A DNA stretch of 64,000 bases from Lactifluus volemus (taxonomy: Eukaryota; Basidiomycota; Agaricomycetes; Russulales; Russulaceae): assembly GCA_022376515.1 (NCBI GenBank), contig WTXI01000003.1:62001-126000 (forward strand), given 5' to 3'. The translations under genes and the position numbers were made by a program. The notes under the pieces are model-generated. The model had not been told where the DNA came from. It saw only the letters and a list, made by a program, of their open reading frames with translations, and ran no database searches. Positions 35,543 to 47,189 of the stretch are shown piece after piece. The stretch's first letter is position 1. Each line of letters starts with the position of its first letter.

Positions 35543-38500
35543 ATGGAACTAGATCTGAGGTATATTTCTCTCGAAGCAGACGTCTATGATGTCCAGAAAG
35601 CTGTGGCGCTCGTACTCCACGGTCCCGATCTCTACGACCCAAATGACGAGAGGTACAGAGGCCGCGTACCGAACTTTGAAGTCGTAATGGGCACGAGCCT
35701 TGCTGGTCGTCATCACAATCGTACAGCTATCCTACGTGTTACCAAGGAAGTAGGCAGGCGACTCGTTCGGTGGTATTGGGAGTCCGACAAAAACAACATC
35801 GTAGTCCATGGGCGGGTTCTCAAGATTTTTTACAGCTATCGCGATGTCACTCCGAACGTGGGAGAGACACTTGAACGTGGGATTTATGTCGATCCGGAGA
35901 GGGATCAGCGCCGTACACTAATACAGTGTCAAGCGGAGCTGGTTTGTCCACGAATTACACGAATTCAGTTCGGTGTCTGGTATAAATCACTGAATCTTCC
36001 CTCCGTTGGGCGGAGGAGTTTCTCCATCGAATATGACCGGGATTTCGGCCCCCATGATGCAGCATATGTCTCTGTGGTGTATGAGCACAGGCTCATTCAA
36101 ATTGACGTGAGCACTATGTTTTTTTTTTTACCAAATGACAAAGGCGCTTTATGTCTCGCAGATCATGCGGGACGAAATTCCTGGTAAATGCTTTATCTTT
36201 GTCAAACTCTCGAACATCCGAAAGCTGGGCCTCGTCCGTGACGACCGTGACGACGGTCAGCCACCATGTGAGTGGTATGGTATTCGCGCTCAGTGTGGCT
36301 AATTGTAATTAGCCATTCTCTTCGATTTGTATACTCCGCCAAACTTTGAGCAAGAGAGCAACAACTTCACTCCGGAGGGTATCAGACAGAAGACGCGCGA
36401 CCGTCTTTCTGCACTCGACGACGCTCACGCCCGCGTCGCACCGTATGCCCACCATCTCCGCATCATCGTCGCCAAGCCAGATGATCTCAAGAAGTTTCAA
36501 GAGCTACTCATCCTCGCAGAATGTAAACCCAGCCCCATCCGACTTTCTCACGTGGATGCCCAACCAATGGAATTTTTTTCTCAAACCAAGCTTGACCACG
36601 TTCAACGCTGGATTGAGACAATGGACTGGAAGGTTGCCTTCCATATCGAGGCTTACTTACGCTGTGGCCTCCTCGATAGCCAATACTTGCTCTCTAACCT
36701 CCGGGAACCCATCGAGAAAGTCATCGATGAATACGGCAATCAGGCCAGCGAATTACTGCGCCTATTCTCCGTGGCACTCAGGATGCTCAAAGTGGATGAA
36801 ACTCCAAGTGACTGCCTCGCGCGCGTGCGCTCCGAACATTGTGATATCAAGAAACTACAACCTCACATCGCAGAAAACAACATTTCGTGCCACCACGTCA
36901 TCATTACCCCATCGCGGATTCTTCTTGAAGGTCCCTACACGACGCAATCTAATCGCGTCATCCGGGAATATCAAAGTCGCGACCCGACCCTCGCTGAGAG
37001 ATTCATCCGTGTGGAGTTCCGCGATGAAGACCATCTAGCGTACCGCTGGGATGGTGACGTCGATGGGACATCGTTCCTCCAAATGCGTGTTGGGGGGATA
37101 TTACGCGAAGGATTCAAGCTCGGTGGACGGGAATTTGAATTTTTGGGATATTCCATGAGCGCGCTGCGCGAGCACTCGGTCTGGTTTGTCTCACCGTTCC
37201 ATGATCCTGTGGAGGGATATGTTACTGCGGAGAAAATTCGCTCGACGCTCGGGGATTTCTCCAAGCTCTTACGTACGCCAAGCAAGCTCGCAGCGAGAAT
37301 CGGACAAGCATTTTCGGCGACGGATCGGAGTATTAAGATTCGGCGCGACGAGTGGGACGAGCAGCCCGAGTTAGGTCCACACACCGATGGCGTGGGTACT
37401 ATCTCCTCAGAACTCTCCGATAAGATATGGGCAGAGAGATGTCGCATTTCCCCTGGCCTCAAGGAAAACCGCGTCCAACCATCGGCATACCAATTCCGCT
37501 TCCTGGGTTATAAGGGAGTTGTGGTGGTGGACCACCAGCTCCAGGGCATCAGGATGCGCTTGCGCGATTCGCAGCGCAAGTTCCCAGTGCATAACGTCGA
37601 GGAGGCCGACTTTGAGATTGTCCGTTCATTTGACTGCCCAAATCCGACTTATCTTAACAGGTTTGTGTCATTGCCTCCTCTACGTACGGATTAACGTATA
37701 ACTTGTGTCTCCAGACCAGCCGTGATGGCACTTAATAACCGCGGCGTCAGCACAGATGCATTTTTAGAACTTCAGGAGAAGGCGAAAGGCGACATTTACC
37801 TTGCAAGGGATTCATTGGATAAACTCAAAAAGCTGCTCGCGAGTCACAAGCTTGGTGGCAAGTTCCACCTGATTTTCATACTCGATCAACTCAGCAAGCT
37901 GGGACTCGACCTTAAGCCTGAGGACAGCAATGACAAGAAGGCTATCAGAAGCGCATTTTTTGGACGCCTGATTCGCTACGCCATGAGTCATTCCCTTCGT
38001 GAGGTTAAGTTCAAGGCACGAATCCCAGTACCGGGGAGTTACCAGTTGGTCGGCGTTGCGGACGAAGGTCAAGCATACATCAGTGAGGGCAAGGAAGATG
38101 TCTTCACGTTGAAAGAGGGTTTTATCTACGGTACGTTCCCTGTAGGCGCGCGGTCATATGGCTTCACCCAATAAGATAATATCTAGTCTGCGTCCAAGAG
38201 TCTCCCACTCATCAACCAGTATATCTCAAGGGCATATGTCTCATATCCAGAAATCCAGTAATTCATCCTGGTGACGGTACGTATATCAGTGTTCTTCCTT
38301 CGTTGATGCAAGCAAGTCTCATTCGCCCTTCAGTACAGCGTGTTTATGCGATAGGTGAACCGCCGAAGGACAAGCTCTGCTTTTTCCGTGACTTAAAAAA
38401 TGTCGTTGTTCTGCCTGCTGTCGGTGCGTAGCTGTCACTACATCAGCGCCCTTATCGATGCATGTCCCATTTCAGGTGACCGTTCCTTGGCATCATGCCT

Positions 38501-39648
38501 TGCTGGAGGTGATTTAGACGGGTATGTAGTTGAACGATTTAGACGGCACGGACTCTCACCATACTCCAGCGATACCTACGATATCTATTATGCCAATCCA
38601 AGATTAGTTCCCGCCCTCCAAGCAAAACCAGCGAAATACGAAAGTGGCGCGGTCTGGACACTCGAGGAAGGTCGCGGCGATGCGAATGTCCACGATATTT
38701 GTGACTTCATTGTTGAATATATCAATAGTGATGTTATGGTATGTTACCGCGCTAGATTTGGTGTATTCAACATCTTTACATGATTCGTAGGGCCTGCTGG
38801 CAGACAGGCATATCGTTATTGCAGATCAATCAAATGTGCGGTCTTGGTTTCATTTTGAATTTACCATGTTCTCACCCACTAGCAGGACGGTGTATTTGAT
38901 TGGCGGTGCATGAAACTTGCCGAGTGTGCAGTCAGGCTGTCGACTACGCGAAGAACGGGCAGCCGGTTGACATCTACAACAATCTCCCAAAGCCGTTAAT
39001 GAAGCTCAAGCCGGACTGGCACAAGGCCGAGGTGACTGGCGCCCACGAGCCCGATTACTATGAGTCAAAGTGTGCTCTTGGACACCTATTCAGAAACATC
39101 AGTCTGCTCGACCCGGACGAGCTTCAAGTTACCGCCCCTGCAGAATCAGCTGCACCACTGGAAGACGCCATATCCTGTGCCATCGCACCGCTCGTACAGA
39201 GAACTCTCAACCTGGCCTCCGGAGCACCTGGATCAGAGAATAGCCAGGCAGAGGAGCTGTACACTCACTTCGAGTGCGAAATGAGTACATTTGTGTCACG
39301 CACACCCTTGTCGATACCCCCGACGTCCGCCTCAAAGAGGAAGAGGTCGTCTTGGGAACGATTCTCGCGAACTGTACGCAACGGCGATGGCGCACAGACC
39401 GGTCATACCGAATGAAGCTACACTCGGAAGGGCTCTTGTACGACATTCGTACACGGATCGTCCCAAGCGAGGCTGGTAAAGGACCGCCGTCGGAGGACCG
39501 ATTCCGGGCTGGACTGTTGACCGCGTGGGCTATGTGGGGCTGGGCGAGGCACCACCAACAGAAAGAATTTATTGAGAGCTTCTCTCTTGTTATGCTGGGC
39601 ATCGTCCTCGATTGCCTCAAGCATCTCGGTGGGCTTCCGGAGGCCTGA
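35543..39648 (+). CDS. Cellular RNA-dependent RNA polymerase (RNA silencing), two apparent frameshifts
   Basis: Eukaryotic RdRP (QDE-1/Rdp1 type), which makes dsRNA for siRNA production. It opens MELDLRYISLEADVYDVQKA. Large exons follow with RPAVMALNNRGVSTDAFLEL, HPGDVQRVYAIGEPP and the catalytic DLDGD. The catalytic motif is split by an intron: GGDLDG ends at about 38521 and DTYDI begins at about 38569. Other introns lie near 36107-36160, 36268-36310, 37662-37714, 38132-38189, 38280-38333, 38426-38476, 38739-38790 and 38837-38883. Two breaks occur in the last exon. At about 38925 KLAE and CSQAVDYAKNGQP are in different frames; at about 39283 ECEM and YICVTHTLVDTPDV are too. Each needs one extra base. 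It then reads to LGGLPEA and a stop. Without correction the protein would end soon after the active site; this is either true decay or assembly error. Confidence 0.85.
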
Positions 39649-40094
39649 GTCGATGCTACGTGGTTACATGAGGTCCCATGGTAGACCGCAAAAATACTAA
39701 AGTGAGGTTACGAGATACGGACCTCAAAGTTGGGATACGAATACGATTGTATATGTATAACCATTTCCAGTGCTCTATTCTGTTCCGTTTTCTGAGGTAA
39801 TACGTGTATGCTTGTACTTCAAAGTTCTGTTCAGACCTGCGTGAGCGATCTATTCATAGAGCCTATTGCAAACATCTAGCTTTGTTATCGAGTGGAGACG
39901 AGGCCATGGACGGTAAAACGAATTAGTCACCGCGACTTCGGAGATAGAGTTATTTGTGCGACACAGTTCGCTTAGTACATTTTGATGAGTAGTATGGTCT
40001 TTGGTCGGCTGAGATTCCTAGTAGCTCAGTAGCACCTCCTAATAATTATATGAGCTCGAGTTAGTTGGTGCCACGCCATCCTACTGGCACTCAC
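39649..40094. other. RdRP 3' side, no gene
   Basis: AT-rich, no open frame of interest. It probably contains the RdRP 3' untranslated region. Confidence 0.5.
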
Positions 40095-40370
40095 CGCGTC
40101 GGCTCCGCGCCCAGGCTTCCAAGTTTGGGGCGACATGTAGAGAAGAACATCCGGCCGCCCATGCCGACTCTCCGAGTCAGTTGAAGGAGCCGCTCACCTC
40201 TTCCGCGTCACAAAGCATCGACGGCTTAGCATTGACAATGCAATGAGAACTTTCTTTTATACAGTCCACGAGCAGGGCCAAGGGCAGGAGCACATGCGTG
40301 AGCATGAACGCCAGTGCGAGGACAACGTTGCCAGTGTGGCGCCGGCGCACTGGCACGTCAACGCGCACTA
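40095..40370 (+). pseudogene. Second relic of the 26.8-28.25 kb gene tail
   Basis: Aligns in pieces with 27795-28130: CACCGCGTCGGCTCCGCGC, an interrupted part with ACAAAGCATCGAC, then CACGAGCAGGGCCAAGGGCA and GAGCATGAACGCCAGTGCGA, matching the Gln/Glu-rich part of the living gene's tail (HEHGQEREQDQ...REHENEDD). Frames are broken by indels. Same orientation as the source. Confidence 0.6.
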
Positions 40371-41168
40371 AAAAAACTCTTTGTATTCGTTCTCTGTTTC
40401 CCACATAGCTCTCTCGGGCACTGGCACGACTTATCTTTTGGTAGTAATGTGATAGTGGCAGCACTACTTGCTTCTCGTGTTGGAGTACGTACATTGGCCA
40501 GCCCTAAAGTGGCGCGCACGGACCATGGACAGTAGATCAGCGAAGAAGTTTGACTTTACCCTTATTCTTCCCTTTCATACCTTAGCAGGGATATCATCCC
40601 CTTTTTAAAGGTTTCGAGCACTTTCTGCCCCACTGGGCCTTTGCTACCCTTCACATAGCGCACATCCGATATGAAGATAAAAACCCCGCCTTAAGCGGTA
40701 GTACCTTAGCGTTCTCTTTATTCGCGCTGAGCTTTATTTCAACATCTCGTTGTATATTACTCTAGAGGGGTGGTTTCCGACTTTATCCATGACAGTCCTG
40801 ATAACTTTCTCTTGCATGGAGTCCAGTTTCTCGCTTGATGGCTCTGATAGCCAAGACTTCTTGACCTGCTCCTTGGCAGTGCCTTCATCAATGACAATAA
40901 CTATATCCGTTCCTGGACCCATGCCTCCAACTTGCTCCGGGACTCCGAAAAGTGCGGCGTGCACCTCCCCTTTTTTTCTCCATAAGAGAATCAGAATACA
41001 TGAGTTAATATTTCACTATCAATCGTCTCTATATACTCGCATATGTAGAGTCAAGTGCTCTTTACGCTTTTTTTCCAACTAGTACAGTAATATGTATGAA
41101 AAATCATCCGTTTACATACAATCCATCCACAGTACAGCTCTGAGCCACAAGAAACAAAAGTCAAATAA
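40371..41168. other. 3' flank of the first array unit
   Basis: A 77-codon minus frame at 40734-40964 (GTDIVIVIDEGTAKEQVKK) is open, but no homologue was recognised. From about 40950 the sequence is shared with 45545-45730 and 51765-51950 (TCTATATAC...CATATGTAGAGTCAAG and CCAACTAGTA), i.e. the conserved 3' flank of the array genes. Confidence 0.5.
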
Positions 41169-42958
41169 TCACACGTTCCTAGGGATGGAGTCATAGCTAG
41201 GAGGAATCTCGTGCGGCGTACTCGCAGCCGCTGCAGCATCAGGGACACGTCCGCCATCCGAGTGCTGTATCATCACGACGTCGCCAAAAGGTGACTCTGC
41301 AAGCGCGCTCGGATGAGACCGTAGGTGGGGGATACCTTGTCCACTATCCGAATGCTGAAGTGATCCGACCTCTTCGACCACGGCCCCGCCTTCATCACCG
41401 CCATCCGTACGCCCAATCATCTCGCTCTGACCCTTTTCCTGGACTGAGAACGGACGATATGGTTGCTGCCTTGTGGATCCCATACTGGCACTCCCGCCCC
41501 CGCTACCATACGAGTGGCTGTGCCCCGTCGTGGTCGACTCGGGCCTCCCAGAGGTACTTTCACTTGGCGTAGGCCCATAGCGCGATCCTGACGTTCCCGT
41601 GCCAACACCGCCGCCCATGCCGGATACGTTGCCCATAATAAGTGTTTGACTCTCGGGGTATTGCCGCATGCTACTTTCCCCACTCCAAATCGCAGCGCTA
41701 GGTCCCGAGGAGCCCGACCCGGCGCGCCTCACTCCTTGCTCCGAGTCGTATCCTGAGTGGCCGATCCCCGCACCTGCAACTCCTGTGGGTCGTAACTGTA
41801 CGTTGTAATCTCCGTTCCCGCGATGTCTGTGTGGCCGGTACCACTTTGGGCAATTCGGTCGGGATCGAAGGTGCCATCAAACTGTTGGTGCCGGCGGCGG
41901 CGCCAGAAAAAGCAAAGAAGGAGGATGAGGGTCAAAATAGATGCCCCTGCAGCAGCAGCACCAGCAATTACACCAGTGTTGTTACTGGCTGGGTGACTAG
42001 GTAGCATGGTGGTAATTACGACGGTTGTCGCAAAGGTCGTGATGGTAGCGATATCGCCATTAGCTTCAGTTGTTCTGGAAGAACTTTAAGAAGAGAGATG
42101 GCAGTCGTGAACTTGACCGCTTACACAATTATAGACGTCAATACGCTATAAGACGTCACTGTCGAAGCTGCTGAGGAGGCGGGTTTGAAGGATTGGGTTA
42201 TTGTTCTGATTTGTGGTTGTCAGGTAGGGAGATGTAGCTTGGTCGGATGCCGCCTGTGCTGGAGCCGGTTTGGTCGAGGTCGTGGTATGTGAAGTTGTGG
42301 TCGATGTGTGTGGAGAAGTCGTGGATGAGGATGGACGCGGAGAAGTCGTGGACGAAGATGGACGTGGAGAAGTCGTAGACGAAGACGGACGTGGAGAAGT
42401 CGTGGACGAAGACGGACGTGGAGAAGTCGTGGATGAAGATGGACGCGGAGAAGTGGTTGAGGTCGAGGACGGACGAGGAGTCGTGGACGTGGTCGGTGGT
42501 GGTGTCGTGGACTTCGTAGTCGATGTCGGTGTCGGTGTCGGTGTCGGTGTTGGTGTTGGTGTCGGAGTTGGGGTTGGGGTGGGGTCGGGGTCGGTGCCGC
42601 TGTCGGGGAATTGGCAGCCGGGGTCGGTGCCGCTGTTGGGGAATTGGCAGCAGCTGGTGTTGGAGATGGATCCTGTGCTTTGGGAGACGCAGCGGGAGCA
42701 GCTGTGGACGGCATTTGGATCGCGGACTAGACTAGTGACAGGTAAGAGGAGAGGGAGAGGAAGGGGCCTCGCGGAGGAGGATTTCGTCGATTTGAGGGAA
42801 AGGCATGGGTAAAAGTAGGAAAGAGCGCAAAGACAAGACCTGGACCGCAGTCGAATGTGGGAGTGTGGTGATTGAATGCAAATATTCAAGGTCATGTTAT
42901 CATGATCGAACCTAGTTAGGACTAACGTACTCCTGCCAAGGCCTCCTGGATGCCTCAT
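41169..42958 (-). pseudogene. PPxY-family membrane protein, array unit 1 (frameshifted)
   Basis: From the N-terminal side: text with PDPTPTPTPTPTPTPT, then a 9-residue repeat (SPRPSSSTT, about six copies at 42310-42450), an intron at 42075-42124, the membrane helix GVIAGAAAAGASILTLILLL and FFWRRRRHQQFDGTFDPDRI. The tail carries SGSRYGPTPSESTS, QPYRPFSVQEKGQSEM and ends EIPPSYDSIPRNV. Two breaks are seen. Near 41790 CTCCTGT replaces the CTCCCTGT of units 2 and 3, a 1-nt loss that ends the frame soon after YSYDPQ. The stalk frame (stop at 42146) also does not join the frame needed at the splice donor near 42125. The tail after the break is still clean, so the lesion is recent or an assembly error. 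Closest to units 2 and 3. Confidence 0.75.
42310..42460 (-). repeat. 27-bp minisatellite in the unit 1 stalk
   Basis: About six tandem copies of a 27-base unit encoding SPRPSSSTT on the minus strand, next to a Pro-Thr dinucleotide-like tract (about 42520-42580, GGTGTC hexamers). Confidence 0.75.
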
Positions 42959-43837
42959 TCATCGATTCATCATTCAGGTTTGACGCCACGGATTGATTTG
43001 CCTATCATCATAGGATTCTTAACCCCCGAGAGGAGAGGTTGTCCCAGCCTATTCCGTTTCCTATTCAGACCTTGACTCTTCGATTTAATGCGCGTCAACT
43101 TGAAGTACCCTATCTTGAATCTGGACGCCGCGAGGATCCAGCTTTCGTAGTCTCATCTGCTAGTACGTTTTAGTATCTATCCTGCGCCCAGAATTGCGCG
43201 CTCATGCGCGCTCTGCCGTAACAATAATCGGCTGAGCAAATTCAGCGAACACGAGACGAAGCCCCAAAGAACAACCTAATATGATAGTTGGAATCAATCC
43301 ATGTAGCCAGACGCAGGCCAAATCAGAAAGAGTCAGCCTTGCCTGGGCATGTAAGTCCCACAACTCGGAGGGTGGCAGCAACCCCACCCGACATCACCGC
43401 CACCACCATCATCCCCTCTAACTGATACAGAGTACAGCTGTAGAACCCAAAAAAAAAAGCTCACAATCAACTATATAGCGTTCCCTTCATGTTTTCCGGG
43501 GGGGACACTGTTGTTCAAGTCCATCCAGGGACTGGCATCTCTGTTTTTTCCAGGCATTTGAGCACGTTGGATCAAGTATTTTATGCGATTGGGAATGAGG
43601 GAACAACGAGACACGCGAGAGATGCAAAGGCCGTTGTGGCTGCCAGTGGCAGGATCAGGCAAAAGCCGACAGCGGAGGCACGGGCCGGTATTTCTCTTTA
43701 CCCTCTCTGTGCATCTTACTGTATGTCTCTTCCTGGCCATCTTGGTCCCTGTCCACTTCGTTTATGGTCCCTGGCCCCTTAGTGGCGAGATTGACGTGCG
43801 TCTCGCTCAAAATCTACTCTTTATTTGACAGTGACAC
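42959..43837. other. 5' flank of array unit 1, shared with other units
   Basis: The text around 43000-43600 recurs upstream of units 2 (48990-49620), 3 (54080-54690) and 4 (58100-58830), for example GCGTTCCCTTCATGTT and GTCGAGCACGTT-like pieces. It should contain the array promoter. The plus frame at 43489-43782 is a chance frame within it. Confidence 0.6.
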
Positions 43838-44740
43838 AAATGGCTCCCTCATACCCTGAACGGCGTAAACTTTGTCCGCTCATCCCTGAACTGGGGTCCA
43901 CGCGCGAATGTTATTGGCAGTTGCTCAAGCGGTCCAACTACACGCAGGGCTTTCACACCTACACGCTCGAGTGGAGTGAAAACTTCATGTCGACTTGCGA
44001 CTGAGGAACATGGTCCAACGTCGGATAAACCGCAAGCGGCAGAGCAACGATGGCTTTTTCTGGAAGCGAAGGTTTTTTCCGCTTACGGTGCTCAACAACA
44101 GTGCCCAAAAAATCGACGTTCCGAATCCCTGGACGACGCAACGGTGAAAAACGCGACCAATTCGTCTCCTTCGACCAGCGTATGTCCTTCCGTCTGGCTT
44201 GCCAATCAAATCACTGTAATTCCTACGAACTGACTAGATACTGGGCAGCAAGCCCTTGGTTCGATGGCTCGGCTTCTGCGATGCGGGATTTTGCCAACCA
44301 ACAGAGTACCTGGAGCGCCACTTGGCCAAGCGACGATGACGACCTATCATTCAGAATGTCACCTCTGATGCCAAGTTGGATCGATACTTTCCGTTCCATC
44401 TTCATCGATTTCATTTTACGTGATTCGATATTCTCAGCGGGTGTTATTTCAGATCCGTTACACGGCAGTTTCAAATCAAAGACATCCTTGGTGTAAGTTA
44501 CACCAAGGTTGTCTTTGATTTGAAACAGCCACAGGAGCGTTCCACCGCTGTCTTCGAGATGTACAATTTGGCATTTGTAATTCAACGTGACATGAGGTCC
44601 CTTAAAAACGTACAGCAACATATCACGGATATAAGCATGTTCACAAGGAGTACAAGGACAAATTTACGCGAAAAAGGGGGTCAATGATCATCTAAGCGGT
44701 CCCGAACAGGTCAAAGTGACGATTCAGGAGCTGACCATCT
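43838..44740 (+). other. Possible relic coding region of unknown type
   Basis: A plus-strand ATG at about 43839 opens MAPSYPERRKLCPLIPELGS and CYWQLLKRSNYTQGFHTYTL, then stops. Further broken frames follow to about 44460. The text looks coding-like but is interrupted, and no family was assigned. It may be the 5' remnant of the kinase-like relic that follows. Confidence 0.3.
44469..44525. repeat. 57-nt near-perfect palindrome (hairpin)
   Basis: Two 28-nt arms, TTTCAAATCAAAGACATCCT... and its reverse complement, meet around a single central base (44497), with one mismatch (ATCC against GGTT). Sequence outside the arms is not complementary. Confidence 0.9.
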
Positions 44741-44749
44741 TTGAAATGC

Positions 44750-45050
44750 TCGCCATGTTTCTGAAGCATTCACCCAGGCCGGGTTTACGTTGGAATCGAC
44801 ACCCAATAGCGGTGGCTGGACACCGCTAAATGAGGTAAAGGAAATGATACGTCTGGACTTGTGTGTCTGAACTAATGAGGTGCAAAGCAGTTGCCTTCTA
44901 CTATGCGATACGGGAGACATTCCGATGGCACTGCCGTTACCGTGAAACTTCTTCGTTCTAGGTGCAATGAGTTTTCAATTCTCGAATACTTGTCTTCAGT
45001 TGACTCTCCACCAAATCACACAATAACCCATTCAAGCTCGATGTGGAGAC
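44750..45050 (+). pseudogene. Kinase-like domain relic
   Basis: One piece reads QAGFTLESTPNSGGWTPLNE. After a possible intron it continues MRYGRHSDGTAVTVKLLRSR and NEFSILEYLSSVDSPPNHTI. The order DG-x-x-V-x-x-KLL ... IL-x-YLSS ... NHTI resembles the N-lobe of the protein-kinase-like genes common in Agaricomycetes. The catalytic half is missing; what follows (45060 on) belongs to the block shared with 51390-51830. Remnant only. Confidence 0.45.
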
Positions 45051-46099
45051 ATTTATCGTGGGTCCCTGAATCCACCCGTCTGGATATCGATCTCCAGTTT
45101 CGTCGCTTCGTGGCAAAATTGCAACTCTTGGCGTGTCACGGGGCAACCCCCAAAAACGATGGAGATGACGTCCTTGACCTGACACCTCTTATAGTCCAGC
45201 AGACGCGAGTGCTTACTTGCCTTTCGGCCGACACCCAATGACACCCGCGTCTCTGTTGCCGATGCAGTGAGCACCCGAACCGCCCATTTTCTGGGAAGCA
45301 CAGCGTCATTCAAGTTGAGGAGATCGGCGCAGGAAAGACTGCGCTCAAGTGAATGCCATCTCTAGTTATATCACCCCTTGACAGCTGTGCGCGATCACCC
45401 GGGTTGCCCTTGTCCTGTCCTCGGGCTCCTCCCTCTCCCTCTGTACTGGCGCTGATCCATCCCCAGCTTCCAGCATCTCCTCCTGAAATGCTAAGATTCC
45501 CCCAGGACTATATCCATCCCCTGGCCATTCCTCCACTTCCCCTCCGAAAAGTGCATTTCTCCATACGAGATTGAGATTACATGAGTTGATAGTTCATTAT
45601 TAATTGCTTCTATATACCGTACTCGTATATGTAGAGCCAAGTGCTCTTCATGCTTTTTTTCCAACTAGTACACAATCAATCCACAATACAGCTCTGAGCG
45701 ATAAAAGCATAAGAAGAAAAAGGCAAATAAAAATAATTACATGTCCCTAGGAATAGAGTCATAGCTAGGCGGAATCTCGTGCAGCGAACTCGCAGCCACT
45801 TCAACATCGGGAACATGTCCGCCATCCGTGTGCTGTATCGTCAGGACCTCGCCAAGGTGTGCCTCTGCAGGCGCGCTCAGGTGAGATGTCGTCACGACCT
45901 CGACAAAGGGTGACTCTGCAGGCGCGCTCGGGTGAGACTGTGGATGGAAGACGCCTTGTCCATTATCCGAATGCTGAAGTGATCCGACCTCTTCGATCTC
46001 GGCCCCGCCTTCATCATCGCCATCCGTACGCGAGATCATCTCGCTTTGACCCTTTTCCTGGACTGAGAACGGACGATATGGCTGCTGCTTTGTGGGTAC

Positions 46100-46350
46100 C
46101 ATGACGGCACTCCCGCCCACCATGCTGGCACTCCCGCCCACCGTGGGTGCCATGCCGGCACTCCCGCCCACCGCGGGTGCCATGCCGGCACTCCCGCCCA
46201 CCGCGGGTGCCATGCCGGCACTCCCGCCCACCGCGGGTGCCATGCCGGCACTCCCGCCCACCGTGGGTGCCATGCTGGCACTCCCGCCCACCGTGGGTGC
46301 CATGCCGGCACTCCCGCCCACCGGGGGTACCATGCTGGCACTCCCGCCCC
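46100..46350 (-). repeat. 30-bp minisatellite in the cytoplasmic tail of unit 2
   Basis: About eight to nine tandem 30-bp copies (GGCACTCCCGCCCACC-GGTGCCATGCC on the plus strand) encode GGSAGMAPAV-like repeats. Units 1 and 3 have a single GGSASM at this place, so the expansion is private to unit 2. Confidence 0.9.
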
Positions 46351-47189
46351 CGCTACCATACGAGTTGCTGTGCCCCGTCGTGGTCGACTCGGGCTTCGCC
46401 GACGTACTTTCACTTGGCGGAGGCCCATAGCGCGATCCTGACGTTCCTGTCCCAGCACCACCACCCATGCCGGATACGTTGCCCATAATAGGCATTTGAC
46501 TCTCGGGAAGTTGCCGCATGCTACTTTCCCCGCTCCAAATCGCAGTGCTAGGCCCCGAGGGGCCCGACCCAGCGTGACTCACTCCTTGCTCCGAGTCGTA
46601 TCCTGAGTGGCCGATCCCCGCACCTGCAACTCCCTGTGGGTCGTAACTGTGCGTTGTAATGTCTGTGCCTGTGATGTCTGTGTGGCCGGGACCACCTTGG
46701 GCAATTCGGTCGGGATCGAAGGTGCCATCAAACTGTTGGTGCTGGCGGCGGCGCCAGAAAAATAGAAGAATGAAGAAGATGGTCAAAATAGATGCGCCTG
46801 CAGCAGCTCCACCAGCAATTACACCAGTATTGCTGCCTGAATGAGCAGGTAATATGGTCGCAATTAAGGTGGTTGTGGAAAAAGTGGTGATGGTAGCGAT
46901 ATCGCCATTAGCTTCAGTTGTTCTGGAAGAACTTTAATAAGAGGGATGGCAGTCGTGAACTTGACCGCTTACAGAATTATAGCCGTCAATACGCTATAAG
47001 ACGTCACTGTCGTAGGCTGAGGAGGTGGGCTTGAAGTACTAGTTGAAGTCGGTTTGGTCGAGGTCGAGGTTGGAGTATGTGAAGTTGTGGTCGAAGTGCG
47101 TGGTGTGGTCGTGGAAGTTGTATGTGAGGTCGAGGTCGAAGTATGTGAGGTTGAGGTTGAAGTGTGTGAAGTTGAGGTCGAAGTGTGTG

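Noticed and set aside
42270..42812. Long plus-strand open frame of Val/Glu/Gly repeats opposite unit 1
   Set aside because: It is the antisense of the Thr/Ser/Pro minisatellite; frames stay open because the repeat has no stop codons. No start context, no domain.
43489..43782. 97-codon plus-strand open frame
   Set aside because: It lies in the shared 5' flank of the array, and the frame is not kept in the homologous flanks near 49500, 54590 and 58740.
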